Positions 18,628 through 28,355 of a stretch of DNA of 64,000 bases are shown here, in pieces. Both the position numbers and the translations under genes were made by a program. This stretch comes from Mongoliibacter ruber. Its GTDB lineage: Bacteria; Bacteroidota; Bacteroidia; Cytophagales; Cyclobacteriaceae. The stretch spans positions 1 through 64,000 of the forward strand of contig NZ_PVTR01000011.1 of NCBI RefSeq assembly GCF_003003005.1, in the 5' to 3' direction. Under the pieces are notes generated by a model. That model had not been told where the DNA came from, ran no database searches, and was given only the letters and a program-made list of their open reading frames with translations. The number at the start of each line of letters is the position of its first letter. Position 1 is the first letter of the stretch.

Positions 18628-19560
18628 ATGTTTTCAGTAATCATTCCTGTTTTCAATAAGAGACCTCATATAGAGCGGGCAATCAATTCAGTACTGAATC
18701 AGACATATCAAGAATTTGAACTCATCTTGGTTGATGATGGGTCAACGGATGGCAGCAGGGAATTTGTGTCCACCTTGCAGGATGAGGATAAAATCAAGGT
18801 GTTTTTCAGGGACAAGCCTGGTCCTGGAGGATATGCTGCCAGGAATTTTGGGATCAAACAGTCAAAGTATGGCTGGATTGCTTTTTTGGATGCAGACGAT
18901 GAATGGGATTTGGAGAGGCTCCAACAAATGAAAGATCTCAGTGAGCAATTTCCAGAAGCCTCGTTCCTCACCTCTGCTTGGAATGAGTATTTCAGTCAAA
19001 AGGAAATTGTTCCCGATTATTACTATTTGGCCCACAAGGATGAACCATCCCATTACTTTGACCTCAAAACATTTCTTTACGACAAGCAAATGGTATGCAC
19101 CACTGTTGCCATCATCAGGAAAGAGGTGTTGTTGGCCGTTCAGGGATTTGATGAAACATGGAAGCGAGGGGCGGATCTGGATTTATGGCTTCGGGTGTTG
19201 CTGCAAGGTGTGAGAGGTGCCTGGTTGAATCAGATCAATGCCACCTATTTTAGGGATTCTGTAAATATGGTCACGGAGAATGTGGAATACGTGATTTCAC
19301 CCGTAATGCCTACCATTCAAAAGTTTTTGAAAGAAAATGGTGATTTTCATCAAAAAACAGATTTGGAGAAATACTCCAATAAGCTGACTTATATTACAGT
19401 AAAACGACTGTTGATCACCAAAAAACCCTTTCGAAAAACCGGCTTTCATTATTTTTTTTTCAGTCCATTAAACCTCAATAAAATCTATTTGGGATTTCTT
19501 GCTTTGGTTTTCTTTCCTACAGGGGTTTCTAAGTTTTTTATCGGAAAGCGTATTCTTTGA
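18628..19560 (+). CDS. Glycosyltransferase family 2
   Basis: 310 residues. The GT-A domain begins FSVIIPVFNKRPHIERAI (2-19), followed by ILVDDGSTDGS (33-43) and the metal-binding DADD (88-91). A GADLDLWLRVLL segment near 180-190 fits the ED-type catalytic region of GT2 enzymes. It transfers a sugar to the growing lipid-linked glycan on the cytoplasmic side. It is two bases after the previous gene and overlaps the next by TTGA. Donor and acceptor cannot be told. Confidence 0.92.
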   Translation: MFSVIIPVFNKRPHIERAINSVLNQTYQEFELILVDDGSTDGSREFVSTLQDEDKIKVFFRDKPGPGGYAARNFGIKQSKYGWIAFLDADDEWDLERLQQMKDLSEQFPEASFLTSAWNEYFSQKEIVPDYYYLAHKDEPSHYFDLKTFLYDKQMVCTTVAIIRKEVLLAVQGFDETWKRGADLDLWLRVLLQGVRGAWLNQINATYFRDSVNMVTENVEYVISPVMPTIQKFLKENGDFHQKTDLEKYSNKLTYITVKRLLITKKPFRKTGFHYFFFSPLNLNKIYLGFLALVFFPTGVSKFFIGKRIL

Positions 19561-20744
19561 AGCGTAAAGTAGTGTCTGTGAAACAGCGAAAAGAAATTCT
19601 TGTTTTTATCAATTACTATAATTCCAAGACTGAATCCTTTATTCTTTCCCAACTGGAATTTTTTAAAAAGAAGGGACTTGACTATTCCTTATTGGCTTAC
19701 AACTATGCAGGTTCAGAAAAAGGAATTTATTCTGTTCCAATAGGGAGTAATTTTAAGGAACGCTTAGCAAACATCAAGCTTAATTCATGGAAAAAACTTT
19801 GGTTATTTTTTTCAAGCTTGAAATTCAAAAGTGGCTGGAATCTTAGCTTATACCAAACAGGCCTCCATTTTTTGGATCACCAATATGACTTTATTTACTG
19901 TCATTTTGGAACCAACGGAAAACTCATCGCCCAACTCAAAAACATAAGTGTAATCAATGCCCAAACGCAAATCATAGTACAGTTCCATGGCCTGGACCTG
20001 AACAGAAAGAAATATGGGACAGACTATTACTCCATTTTTAATAGAGAGGTAGAATATGTGATTTATGGTTCAGACCTTGCATTCAGGCTTTTGCAGGAGT
20101 TTACAATCACTAAACCCAAAAACCTAAAAATCCCTGTTTCAATTGATTTTTCGAAACTACATGAAGTAAGTAGGGAAAGGGATATTAAGGATACCGTGAA
20201 ACTGATTTCAGTTGGAAGATTGATTCCCCTGAAGGGCCATGAAATCGCATTAAATTTGATTTCTCTTTTGAAATTAAAAACCTCAAAGAAGATTCTATTT
20301 GAGATCATTGGAGATGGGCATTTAAAATCAGCACTTGAAAATAAAATCAAGGCTTTGGGATTGGAAAGGGAGGTGTTGCTTTCCGGATGGAAAAGCCATG
20401 ATGACGTTTTGAAGACATTGGCCGGATCACATATTTATTTATACACAGGAATTCAGGATCAAGACGGCAGGGTTGAGATGCAGGGCCTTGCCAATCTAGA
20501 AGCAATGGCATTGGGTTTGACAGTTGTTTCAACGGATGTGGGAGGAGTAGGTGAGATTGTGCTGGATCAAAAGAATGGTATTATCATTGATCCTAATGAA
20601 TTGGAAGCTGCATCGGAAAAACTCAGGAATATCTTGGAAAATTATGAAGATCATAATCATTTGAGACTGGAAGCGAAATCACATGTCTTTGCCCATTACA
20701 ATATGGATAAAGTTTATCAGGTAGTTTTGGATATCCTTAATTGA
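19557..20744 (+). CDS. Glycosyltransferase family 4
   Basis: 395 residues, GT-B fold. The C-terminal domain shows LISVGRLIPLKGHEIALNL, then GDGHLKSALENK, GWKSHDDVLKTL and EAMALGLTVVSTDVGGVGEIV, the usual GT4 donor-binding series with its EX7E-like segment (EMQGLANLEAM). The predicted start is TTG 19557 inside the preceding stop (TTGA); GTG 19572 or 19578 would be alternatives and cost few residues. The next gene starts immediately at its stop. Confidence 0.9.
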   Translation: MKRKVVSVKQRKEILVFINYYNSKTESFILSQLEFFKKKGLDYSLLAYNYAGSEKGIYSVPIGSNFKERLANIKLNSWKKLWLFFSSLKFKSGWNLSLYQTGLHFLDHQYDFIYCHFGTNGKLIAQLKNISVINAQTQIIVQFHGLDLNRKKYGTDYYSIFNREVEYVIYGSDLAFRLLQEFTITKPKNLKIPVSIDFSKLHEVSRERDIKDTVKLISVGRLIPLKGHEIALNLISLLKLKTSKKILFEIIGDGHLKSALENKIKALGLEREVLLSGWKSHDDVLKTLAGSHIYLYTGIQDQDGRVEMQGLANLEAMALGLTVVSTDVGGVGEIVLDQKNGIIIDPNELEAASEKLRNILENYEDHNHLRLEAKSHVFAHYNMDKVYQVVLDILN

Positions 20745-21824
20745 ATGAAGATAGCAAGGGTAGTTCCATTTTTGGATTTTGGAGGAGTTGAAAAAGTGGT
20801 TGAAATTGCTACTTTGGAATTCTCCAAAAATGATGATTTGGAGCATGTTGTAATTGTTTTAGGTCTAAGTGGGAGAGTAGCGGCGTATCTTGAAAGTCAG
20901 GGTATCGAGGTAATTTGCCTGAATCAAAACCCTAGAATTCCAAACCTTTTTTTACTTTCCAATCTGTATATGCTATTTAGACAAAGACAATTTGATGTGG
21001 TCCATACTTCCGGAGCGGAAGCCAATTTTCATGGGATTCTTGCAGCTAGGTTGGCAGGTGTAAAAACAAGGATTGGAGAAGAAATCGGATTCCCAAAGCA
21101 CCATCTTGCGTGGAGATTTATTTTTAAATTTATCTATTCCCAAGCTACCAAGGTCATTGTAATATCAGAAGCTGTCAAGAAAAAGCTAATCGCATTGGGA
21201 GAGTTAGGAGATGGTAAAGCTAAGGTGGTATATAACCCTGCCCAATTGCCAAGTGAACTTCGATTTCCTAAGGAAAAGAAAACTTATCTAACATTTGTGA
21301 TGGTATGCAGGTTAACCCCGATCAAAAACATTCCGGCTGCAATTGAGGCATTTGCAAGTTTGGAACCTTCTTTTCAGAATAGGTACAAATTGTTAATTGT
21401 AGGTGATGGGGAACAGAAGGTCTTATTGGAAAAAAAGGTGGCGGAAATGGGATTCGAAAAGAAAGTAACATTTTGCGGTTATCAAGCCAATGTATCTGAT
21501 TTTCTAAATCAATCTGATGTTTTTTTGATACCATCATTTTCGGAGGGTTCCTCTGTTGCCTTGACAGAAGCAATGCTCTATGGATTGCCTTCCATTGTGA
21601 CTTCAGTTGGTGGAGCATCTGAGATTATTGGAAGCAGTGGATCGGCAGTTTTGGTTGATCCCAATAGTATTCCTGAAATCAGCAACGCAATTGAATATTT
21701 TCTTACCCTGCCGGCATCGGAATTGGCAATGATGGGAGCGAGGGCGAAGCAATATGCAGGCACCCATTTTTCACCTCAGAAATACGCAAGGGATTTACTC
21801 ACTTTATACAAAAATCCAGTTTGA
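20745..21824 (+). CDS. Glycosyltransferase family 4
   Basis: 359 residues. The N-domain opens KIARVVPFLDFGGVEKVV, a GG-x-E acceptor loop typical of GT4, and the C-domain has MVCRLTPIKNIPAAIEAF, LLIVGDGEQK, FCGYQANVSDFLNQSDVFLIPS and SEGSSVALTEAMLYGLP with the two conserved glutamates. It starts with ATG directly after the previous stop and overlaps the next gene by TTGA. Substrate unknown. Confidence 0.92.
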   Translation: MKIARVVPFLDFGGVEKVVEIATLEFSKNDDLEHVVIVLGLSGRVAAYLESQGIEVICLNQNPRIPNLFLLSNLYMLFRQRQFDVVHTSGAEANFHGILAARLAGVKTRIGEEIGFPKHHLAWRFIFKFIYSQATKVIVISEAVKKKLIALGELGDGKAKVVYNPAQLPSELRFPKEKKTYLTFVMVCRLTPIKNIPAAIEAFASLEPSFQNRYKLLIVGDGEQKVLLEKKVAEMGFEKKVTFCGYQANVSDFLNQSDVFLIPSFSEGSSVALTEAMLYGLPSIVTSVGGASEIIGSSGSAVLVDPNSIPEISNAIEYFLTLPASELAMMGARAKQYAGTHFSPQKYARDLLTLYKNPV

Positions 21825-22945
21825 AAGTCAGGGTTTTATTCTGTCAGGAAACCATAGCATCAGGTGGGGTTGAGCAAAGAAGATTAAGCCTTGCGAGATT
21901 TTTGGATAATGAAAAATATGAAGTCAAAATTATTTGTACTTACAAGAAAGGACCATTACCCTCGGAATTTGAAAAAGCAGGAGTAGAGGTCATTGCAGTT
22001 GGAGGAATGAAACATCCTTTTCATTGGGCAATTCATAAAAAAGTATTGGGAATCATCAAGCAATTTAAACCACATATCATCCACGGGGCAGTTTTTGAAG
22101 GAAATGCAATGGCTTCCATTGGAGGTTTTATCGGTAAGGTTCCTATTGTCTTGGTAGAGGAAACTTCTCATCCTATTTATAGGTCAAAAAAAGCAATATT
22201 ACTTCAAAGATTTCTTTTTACTGCTGCGGATAGGATAATTGGGATTTCACAATCCGTAACAGAGTTTTTAAAGGAGGTTGTGAAAATCCCCTCAAAGAAG
22301 ATAAAGCTTATCAACAATGGAGTGGGCATTCCGGAAATCGATCTGGATTTTGACAAGCAGTCTTTTCGAAGTTCAATAGGTATTGGAACAAATGATTTTG
22401 TAGTAGGATTTGTGGGGAGGCTTTTTGATGATGTAAAACTAGTTACGATACTAGTTAAAGCCATTGCTGAATTAAAAGATGAAAAAGTAAAACTCGTTAT
22501 TGTGGGAGATGGAAAGGATTTTGATTTGATACAAAAAACAATCATTGAATTGAAGCTTACCAAACAGGTTTTTATGGTAGGATATCAGCAAATCCCTTCG
22601 CCTTATTACCAAATCATGGATGTTTTTGCTATACCATCTGCGCATGAAGGTTTTGGATTGTCAGCGGTAGAAGCTATGATGCATAGACTTCCAGTGATTG
22701 CTTCCAATGTTGGAGGATTGAAAAATATTGTTGTAGAAGGTACGACAGGTTATCTAGTTCCTTCGAACTCAGTGGAAGCACTTACAGAGAAAATACAGTC
22801 ACTGATTCAATTTGCTGAAAGAAGAATCAAAATGGGTAATGATGGATACGAGCGGGCAATGGAATTTTATACTTCCAAAAAATATTGTGAAGCAGTAGAA
22901 AATTTATATTTGGATTTGTTAATTGAGAAAGGAATCTCCAAATAG
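21821..22945 (+). CDS. Glycosyltransferase family 4
   Basis: 374 residues. Acceptor loop SGGVEQRRLSLARFL near the N-terminus, then VGFVGRLFDDVKLV, LVIVGDGKDFDLI, VGYQQIPSPYYQIMDVFAIPS and HEGFGLSAVEAMMHRLPVIAS, a standard GT4 donor site. It resembles its upstream neighbour in architecture and may be an old duplicate. The start is TTG 21821 within the TTGA overlap. This is the last transferase of the tight run. Confidence 0.92.
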   Translation: MKVRVLFCQETIASGGVEQRRLSLARFLDNEKYEVKIICTYKKGPLPSEFEKAGVEVIAVGGMKHPFHWAIHKKVLGIIKQFKPHIIHGAVFEGNAMASIGGFIGKVPIVLVEETSHPIYRSKKAILLQRFLFTAADRIIGISQSVTEFLKEVVKIPSKKIKLINNGVGIPEIDLDFDKQSFRSSIGIGTNDFVVGFVGRLFDDVKLVTILVKAIAELKDEKVKLVIVGDGKDFDLIQKTIIELKLTKQVFMVGYQQIPSPYYQIMDVFAIPSAHEGFGLSAVEAMMHRLPVIASNVGGLKNIVVEGTTGYLVPSNSVEALTEKIQSLIQFAERRIKMGNDGYERAMEFYTSKKYCEAVENLYLDLLIEKGISK

Positions 22946-22974
22946 CCAGAAAATAAATTTAAAATTTACATAGT

Positions 22975-24228
22975 TTGCTGGATATCATAATCATATTAGC
23001 CTGCTTGATTGCTTTGGCCAATACCAATTCGAGTATTGCAAGGAAATTTGGTTTGCCATCAAAGTATGAAATGCAATTGCATTATCTTTTGGCTTACCAT
23101 GTGATTTTCATTTTTATCTTTACTTGGTACATTTTGAATTTCGGTGGCGATTCCAAGGGATATTGGCTGATTGATACCATGGAGCAGGTCAAGATTATAG
23201 ACCCTACATGGGACAAATATTTCGGGCCTAGTACTACATTTATTATTTGGTTGACTTATGTTCCAAGCAAAATATTGGGATTGGAATATATCACTGGGAA
23301 TATGTTGTTCGGTTTTTTGGGATTTATAGGAATCAGGTATCTTTTTGTGATGACTGCCAGTTATTTCCCTGCTAACCACTCTGTATTAAATTTTCCTTTG
23401 TTTCCAATCATATTCTATTTTCCAAACCTACATTTTTGGACAGCAGGGGTAGGTAAGGATTCCCTTTGTTTTTGGGGGATTGCATGGTTTTTATATGCGG
23501 TTCAGGCATATAAAAAGAGGTGGTGGCAAGGTGTTTTTGCATTGTTCTTTGTCTATATGGCTCGTCCTCATATGGGACAAGCTTTGATTGCTGGGGCAGC
23601 AATTGCGATTTTACTTGGTTCAGAAATAAAAAGGGAATATAAAATTGGTTTAGGCATAATTGCGTTTGTAGGAAGTATTTATCTTAGTGCCTCGACCTTG
23701 CAGTTTTTGCATTTGGAAGAATTTTCTATTGAAGCTATGGGTGCCCTTGCTGATAAGACTTCTGGGTTGTTGAATTCCGGTAAGGTGGGGTCAGGAGTAA
23801 ATATATCGTCCTATTCAACTCCAATGAGGATATTTACATATATGTTCAGACCACTGTTTTTTGATGCACATAATATCATTTCCTTTTTTAGCTCATTTGA
23901 GAATCTACTCTACCTATACCTCAGTTTTTTTATCTATCGAAATTGGACGCCAGAGGCGATTAGGGATATGCCAGTGTTTTTAAAAGCAGGAATAATTGTA
24001 TTTGTTCCTACAATGATAGCATTTGCCAATAGCTTAGGAAATCTTGGGGCTATCATGCGGATGAAGAACATGACCATGATTTATTTTGTGCTATTTGTAT
24101 TTTTCCTGATTGCCTACAACAAGAAACTCCGTTTCCAAAAACTTCAGGAAAAAATTCGCTACTACAAGCGCCGCGAAGAAATCATCGCCCAAAAAAAGCA
24201 AGCCGCCGAGCAGCTTCCTGCGCGGTAA
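22975..24228 (+). CDS. Polytopic membrane protein, candidate O-antigen polymerase (Wzy/EpsG-like)
   Basis: 417 residues with about ten hydrophobic segments and a large loop containing WTAGVGKDSLCFWGIAWF, then ARPHMGQALIAG, both in positions where Wzy/EpsG-type polymerases keep conserved charged residues (GKD, RPH). The C-terminus is a basic, soluble tail (about 385-417). Wzy sequences diverge greatly, so the assignment rests on topology and on its place at the end of the glycan locus. The first usable start is TTG 22975; the frame opens at 22963. Confidence 0.6.
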   Translation: MLDIIIILACLIALANTNSSIARKFGLPSKYEMQLHYLLAYHVIFIFIFTWYILNFGGDSKGYWLIDTMEQVKIIDPTWDKYFGPSTTFIIWLTYVPSKILGLEYITGNMLFGFLGFIGIRYLFVMTASYFPANHSVLNFPLFPIIFYFPNLHFWTAGVGKDSLCFWGIAWFLYAVQAYKKRWWQGVFALFFVYMARPHMGQALIAGAAIAILLGSEIKREYKIGLGIIAFVGSIYLSASTLQFLHLEEFSIEAMGALADKTSGLLNSGKVGSGVNISSYSTPMRIFTYMFRPLFFDAHNIISFFSSFENLLYLYLSFFIYRNWTPEAIRDMPVFLKAGIIVFVPTMIAFANSLGNLGAIMRMKNMTMIYFVLFVFFLIAYNKKLRFQKLQEKIRYYKRREEIIAQKKQAAEQLPAR

Positions 24229-24326
24229 ATGGACGGCTGAACAGGCGGATCGAGATTTGTAATCTTGAATTTACATGCTGAAGGTATACCGTGATAAATA
24301 AGGATTTTCAATACTCTTATTTTTCC

Positions 24327-24487
24327 GCCTGCCTAAAGCAAGCAAGCCTACCTATGGCAGGCAAGCCTAACTAAAACAGGCGAGCCTAACTACGGCAGGC
24401 AAGCCTACCTAAAGCAAGCAAACCTACTTACGGCAGGCAAGCCTATCTACGGCAGGCAAGCCTACCTACGGCAGGCAAGCTTGAAAA
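24327..24487. repeat. 19-bp tandem repeat, about 8 units
   Basis: Units of 19 bases of the type AAGCCTACCTACGGCAGGC follow one another with point changes; some carry AAAGCAAGC in place of ACGGCAGGC. Each unit holds GCCT and AGGC, so neighbouring units can pair. It lies 100 bp after the last glycan-locus gene. Confidence 0.85.
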
Positions 24488-24696
24488 GCCCATTATTGTA
24501 ACAAGTTGCTACCAATAGAAAAATCCTCTGGGATTTGATCCAACACAGATCTGCCCTTCAGGCCTCGTAACCTTGAAGGCATCCATAAACCCAGAATTTC
24601 GCAAACCTACAGTCTGGGCTGACACAGGGTAGCCCTATAGGCTTTATGTGCCATCGGCACATCATCTTATTGGTGGAAAAAAACGATTGATACGAT
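24488..24696. other. Intergenic palindrome patch
   Basis: No gene. It contains TGTGCCATCGGCACA (about 24649-24664), of which a shorter variant ATGCCATCGGCAT lies near 2053, and a CTTCAGGCC/ CTTGAAGGC pair. It lies at the 3' end of the minus-strand lipoprotein gene. Confidence 0.45.
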
Positions 24697-25281
24697 CTAA
24701 TCCATACTCGCAGCGCTTCTAAAGCTCCCTTCTATATCAATTGTTCGTTCTTCGGTGTCTCCAGAGCTAAATGGAAAAAGAACTGCCTTGCCTTTAAAAC
24801 TCCCTTCTATTGTAAACTTGATAGGATCATGATTTCGAAGGGTTACCTCGAAAGGTAAAGGCTCTGGACCAGGCAATTGGCCTCTCCTAAATACTCTATT
24901 GGGCTCACCAAATAATACACCTCCAAATATTGGATCTGTATTCTTCCCTATGGTATTTAATCCAGCCACACTTATAAATATGCATGCATTTTTTCCGGGT
25001 GCTTGATTGCACTCCTTCTGAATATCTATTTGCATTGTACTGTGGTACACAAGAATAACATTTCTACCAACACCAGGTATTCTTTCATCCAATATCGGTC
25101 TGTTGCCAGATGTTCTATAATTTTCTTGAAAATTATATCCATACTCATATTCTTCACCATCAATTATTGCTTTGACAAAAAGGTCATATTCGTCTTCAAT
25201 CAAGGGCTCAGTATCTTTTTCCTCTGAACAGGAAGCAAGGCATAAAGAAAAAAGCATTGCGATGAGTAGGGTTTTTTTCAT
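24697..25281 (-). CDS. Putative lipoprotein
   Basis: 194 residues with a lipoprotein signal (MKKTLLIAMLFSLCLASC; lipobox LASC, lipidated Cys18), followed by an acidic linker. The mature part is predicted mostly beta (FVKAIIDGEEYEYGYNF, PFEVTLRNHDPIKFTIEGSFKGKAVLF, IDIEGSF), as in secreted beta-sandwich lipoproteins of Bacteroidota. No family was recognised. It is monocistronic and points toward the glycan locus. The only acidic residues right after Cys (SEEKDTE) could act as a surface-export signal in Bacteroidota, which is inference. Confidence 0.75.
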   Translation of the reverse strand: MKKTLLIAMLFSLCLASCSEEKDTEPLIEDEYDLFVKAIIDGEEYEYGYNFQENYRTSGNRPILDERIPGVGRNVILVYHSTMQIDIQKECNQAPGKNACIFISVAGLNTIGKNTDPIFGGVLFGEPNRVFRRGQLPGPEPLPFEVTLRNHDPIKFTIEGSFKGKAVLFPFSSGDTEERTIDIEGSFRSAASMD

Positions 25282-26627
25282 TTTGATAAAATTTTTATGA
25301 TCTATGAAAGTTTAAGAACTAAAGAGATAAATGCTTCATTAAATGAACGATTAAAGTAAGTTGCAGTATTCTTTTATCCTAAGCGATAAGCAAATAGTAT
25401 TAGACTTTTGTTATTGTCCTCTATAGTCCTACTTTTTTAAAAGTATGTTTATTACAATTTAAAAACAATACCCAAAAATGGGTGTTTTTTGAAAAAAAAA
25501 TATTGTCATCATTTAATTGCCAGAATCCCAAAGTCTTAGGCGTTACCGAAGGTGCAAATTCTTGACTAAGTGTGTTGATACTTTTTTTGAGTTGAATATG
25601 ATCTTTATATAATATTCCAATTTAAATTTTCACTCTAGCTGATTTCCGTGTTTCCACAAATGGTTTATCATTGTATATCTTTTTGGCCATATTTCGGTTA
25701 GTGACGACACTAACCGAGGCTGAGTGTCACTAAGGGCTCCAAACCGATATATCAAAGGATTAACCTTTAAGAATTTCTATCGCATTTATGCGGTGGTTTT
25801 TTCTCTAAAATATAGGGAACAGGCTTCAGCCGAAATATTTTGCGACTAAAGTCAGCATACCCAAAGAAACAGCATGCACCACGGGCTAAAGCGCCGTGGA
25901 AATCAAAAAAAAGCTACTTGGATAGCTTATTGTCCGATGGCTGTGCCTTCAGACCCTGATTAATGAGCTTGTAGCGCTTTCTTGTCCAAATCTTAAAACC
26001 TACCAGATGCAGGAGAATTTCTCCCTACTCCATTTAGGAAGATGGGCAAGGGGTGAGGGTTTGACCCCAATGCCGCCGTGTTGTCCCCAAAAAAGGCTCC
26101 CCAAATTCAACGCCGCCGTTCGTGTCTCCACGAATGGCTCTCCAAAACTTCATTATTCCTGCAAGAAGCAGGAGGGCATTGGGTGTTCGATATTCGATAT
26201 TCAAATTTTAATTTTCCCTCGTATAGGGCTATCCCTTCCACGGCCTTCAAGCCTCGGTTCATGTACTCACTTATCCCCAGGCCGTGCAATGGCCTTTGAT
26301 TACTATTGACCACGGGTTGCGGCGCTAGGAGGTAAGAGCATGGGAAAGCATATATTTGCGCCTTACCCATGGCTACCAATATTTTGCCCCTATGGGGCTA
26401 CTGGATAGGGTGTTTTCTATGTTGCGAATTTACTAATACCTTCCTTTCTGCATGTGGGTTGGGAAGGAATTTCGACCGGGCCAGCGCAGGCCTTGTGGGC
26501 TGATAGGATTCGAAATTCTTGACTTTTTTGGTTACTTTTTTTGTCAATAAAAAAAGTGACTAGAAAGAATTACTTAATAAAGATTCCAGAATAAAGAATC
26601 AATAAGCAGTTTAGCTACTTCACTCTA
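25282..26627. other. 1.35-kb intergenic region with scattered palindromes
   Basis: No gene supported. It contains the perfect hairpin arms TCGGTTAGTG / CACTAACCGA (25694-25717), CCACGG / CCGTGG near 25878-25900, a GCCGTTCGTG / CACGAATGGC hairpin (26115-26138), and a run around 26550-26580 where TTTTTT and AAAAAA words could pair. Open frames at 26007-26379 on both strands run through these repeats and look non-coding. Confidence 0.55.
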
Positions 26628-28355
26628 ATGAAAGAAAATAGCAGCAAATTCATATTCCAAAAAGACTTCTGGTTAGGGCTGGTACTTATACTGATATTTT
26701 TCTCCCACTATATCCTCATGGGACAAAACAGCATCTGGTATGCCAATGACTACGCTGAGTTGATCATCCATTGGTATACGCTTTTGATAGAACAGGATGG
26801 CTTATGGAAAGCCAATGAATATCCTATCTCTGGAATGTTGGATACCCTGCCAAGGGGGAGTTTTGCTTCAGAGTTTTTTCTGAAAACCTGGTTATTCTAT
26901 TTCTTTAAGCCATACACGGCCATCGTAATCAACAAACTCCTTATCCATGTCTTGGCCTATCTGGCAGCCTATCATTTCCTTGAGCACTTTTTACCCAAGG
27001 AATCCCGAAAACTGATCCCTTACTATGCCCTGATATGGGCAGTCATTCCTTTTTGGCCGGAAGCGGGAATTGGACTGGCTTTTACGCCAAGTCTTTTTTT
27101 GGTCTTTTATTCCCTACAAAAAGGGGAGAGGTTTAGCCTCTTGCATGTCTTGGTGATCGGGCTATATTGTTTTTATTCCTCCCTTAATCTGAACGGTTTA
27201 TTTGTAGCCTTTGCCTTGTTTTTTTATGGCCTTGCCGGATTTTACCAAAGCGGGAAAATGAGGTGGAAATTTTGGTTGGCTTTGGCCGGGTTTACCTTGC
27301 TTTTTTGCATCTTCAATTTCCGCCTCTTTGATATCTACTATTTTCAGAGAGACTGGTTTGTCCCCCATAGGGTAGAGTATGACATTTACAGTTTTGTGAG
27401 GTACCATGACAACATACTCTTGCGCTATGTAGAAATCCTGTTTTTGGGAAATATCCATGCGGGATATGTAGTGCCCCTGTTTTACATCATTTTGTTGGGT
27501 TTTTTAGCAATGCAATTGTTTTCAATTGAAAAAAGTGCTTTGTTCCATCCTTTGATGAAGGTCTTTGTAGCGATCAATTTTGTGGCCTTGTTTGCCGCTA
27601 TGATCACCTTTAGGCCTTGGGTGGAGCAGATACCTGCTTTACTCCTAATCAGACAATTTACCATAGATAGGTTTTATTTTTTGATTTATCCGCTGATGGT
27701 TTTCTCAGTTATTTTCGTGTTGGACTGGTTATGGAACTTGAAAAAAAGAAAAACCCTGACAGGCATATTGATTTTTATTTTTGTGGTATATCCGCTGATT
27801 GCATTAGACAACAATGCCAAAAATTATCTCCTTAAACCCATACTTGGAACAGGAGAAAAATACCCTACCTATAGGGAATTTTTTGCAGAAGATCAGTTTC
27901 AACAAATCAAGAATTTCCTACAAGAACAGAGTCCCTATGGGTTTAAAGTGGCGAGTCTTGGCTTCCATCCCGCCATTTCGTCTTTTAATGGTATGCAGGC
28001 CATTGATGGCTATACCATGAATTACCCTTTGGCCTACAAAGATGACCTCTATGAGGTGATCAAGGAGGAGTTAGGCTCTACTGACAGAGAAAACTGGTTG
28101 TATTGGCACTTTAAAGGTTGGGGAAACAAGGCTTATCTATTTAACCAAACCCATAAGGATGACTTTATGCGAATGAAGTGGTTAGAATCCAAAGTCATTT
28201 ACCATCCCAAGTACAATTATGAAAAGATGAAAGCATTAGGATGCCGCTTCATACTTTCAATAGATCCGGTTATTGATGAGCAACACCTTGAATTTTTAAA
28301 GAAATCAGAACATCCCCAATCTGCATGGAATATCCATATTTATAAAATCAAGTAG
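26628..28355 (+). CDS. Polytopic membrane protein (DUF6044-like)
   Basis: 575 residues. About eleven membrane segments fill residues 15-395, and a soluble C-terminal domain follows (about 400-575). The layout and the opening (short tail, first helix, then YANDYAELIIHWYTLLIEQ on the outside) resemble GT-C-type membrane proteins such as the DUF6044/YfhO group. A polysaccharide or lipid-linked sugar transferase role is plausible but not shown. It is bounded by repeat islands and has no operon partner. Recognition of the DUF is tentative. Confidence 0.7.
   Translation: MKENSSKFIFQKDFWLGLVLILIFFSHYILMGQNSIWYANDYAELIIHWYTLLIEQDGLWKANEYPISGMLDTLPRGSFASEFFLKTWLFYFFKPYTAIVINKLLIHVLAYLAAYHFLEHFLPKESRKLIPYYALIWAVIPFWPEAGIGLAFTPSLFLVFYSLQKGERFSLLHVLVIGLYCFYSSLNLNGLFVAFALFFYGLAGFYQSGKMRWKFWLALAGFTLLFCIFNFRLFDIYYFQRDWFVPHRVEYDIYSFVRYHDNILLRYVEILFLGNIHAGYVVPLFYIILLGFLAMQLFSIEKSALFHPLMKVFVAINFVALFAAMITFRPWVEQIPALLLIRQFTIDRFYFLIYPLMVFSVIFVLDWLWNLKKRKTLTGILIFIFVVYPLIALDNNAKNYLLKPILGTGEKYPTYREFFAEDQFQQIKNFLQEQSPYGFKVASLGFHPAISSFNGMQAIDGYTMNYPLAYKDDLYEVIKEELGSTDRENWLYWHFKGWGNKAYLFNQTHKDDFMRMKWLESKVIYHPKYNYEKMKALGCRFILSIDPVIDEQHLEFLKKSEHPQSAWNIHIYKIK

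Noticed and set aside
26007-26379. Two plus-strand frames and one minus-strand frame in the same DNA
   Set aside because: They run through known palindrome modules, share no protein pattern and overlap in different frames.
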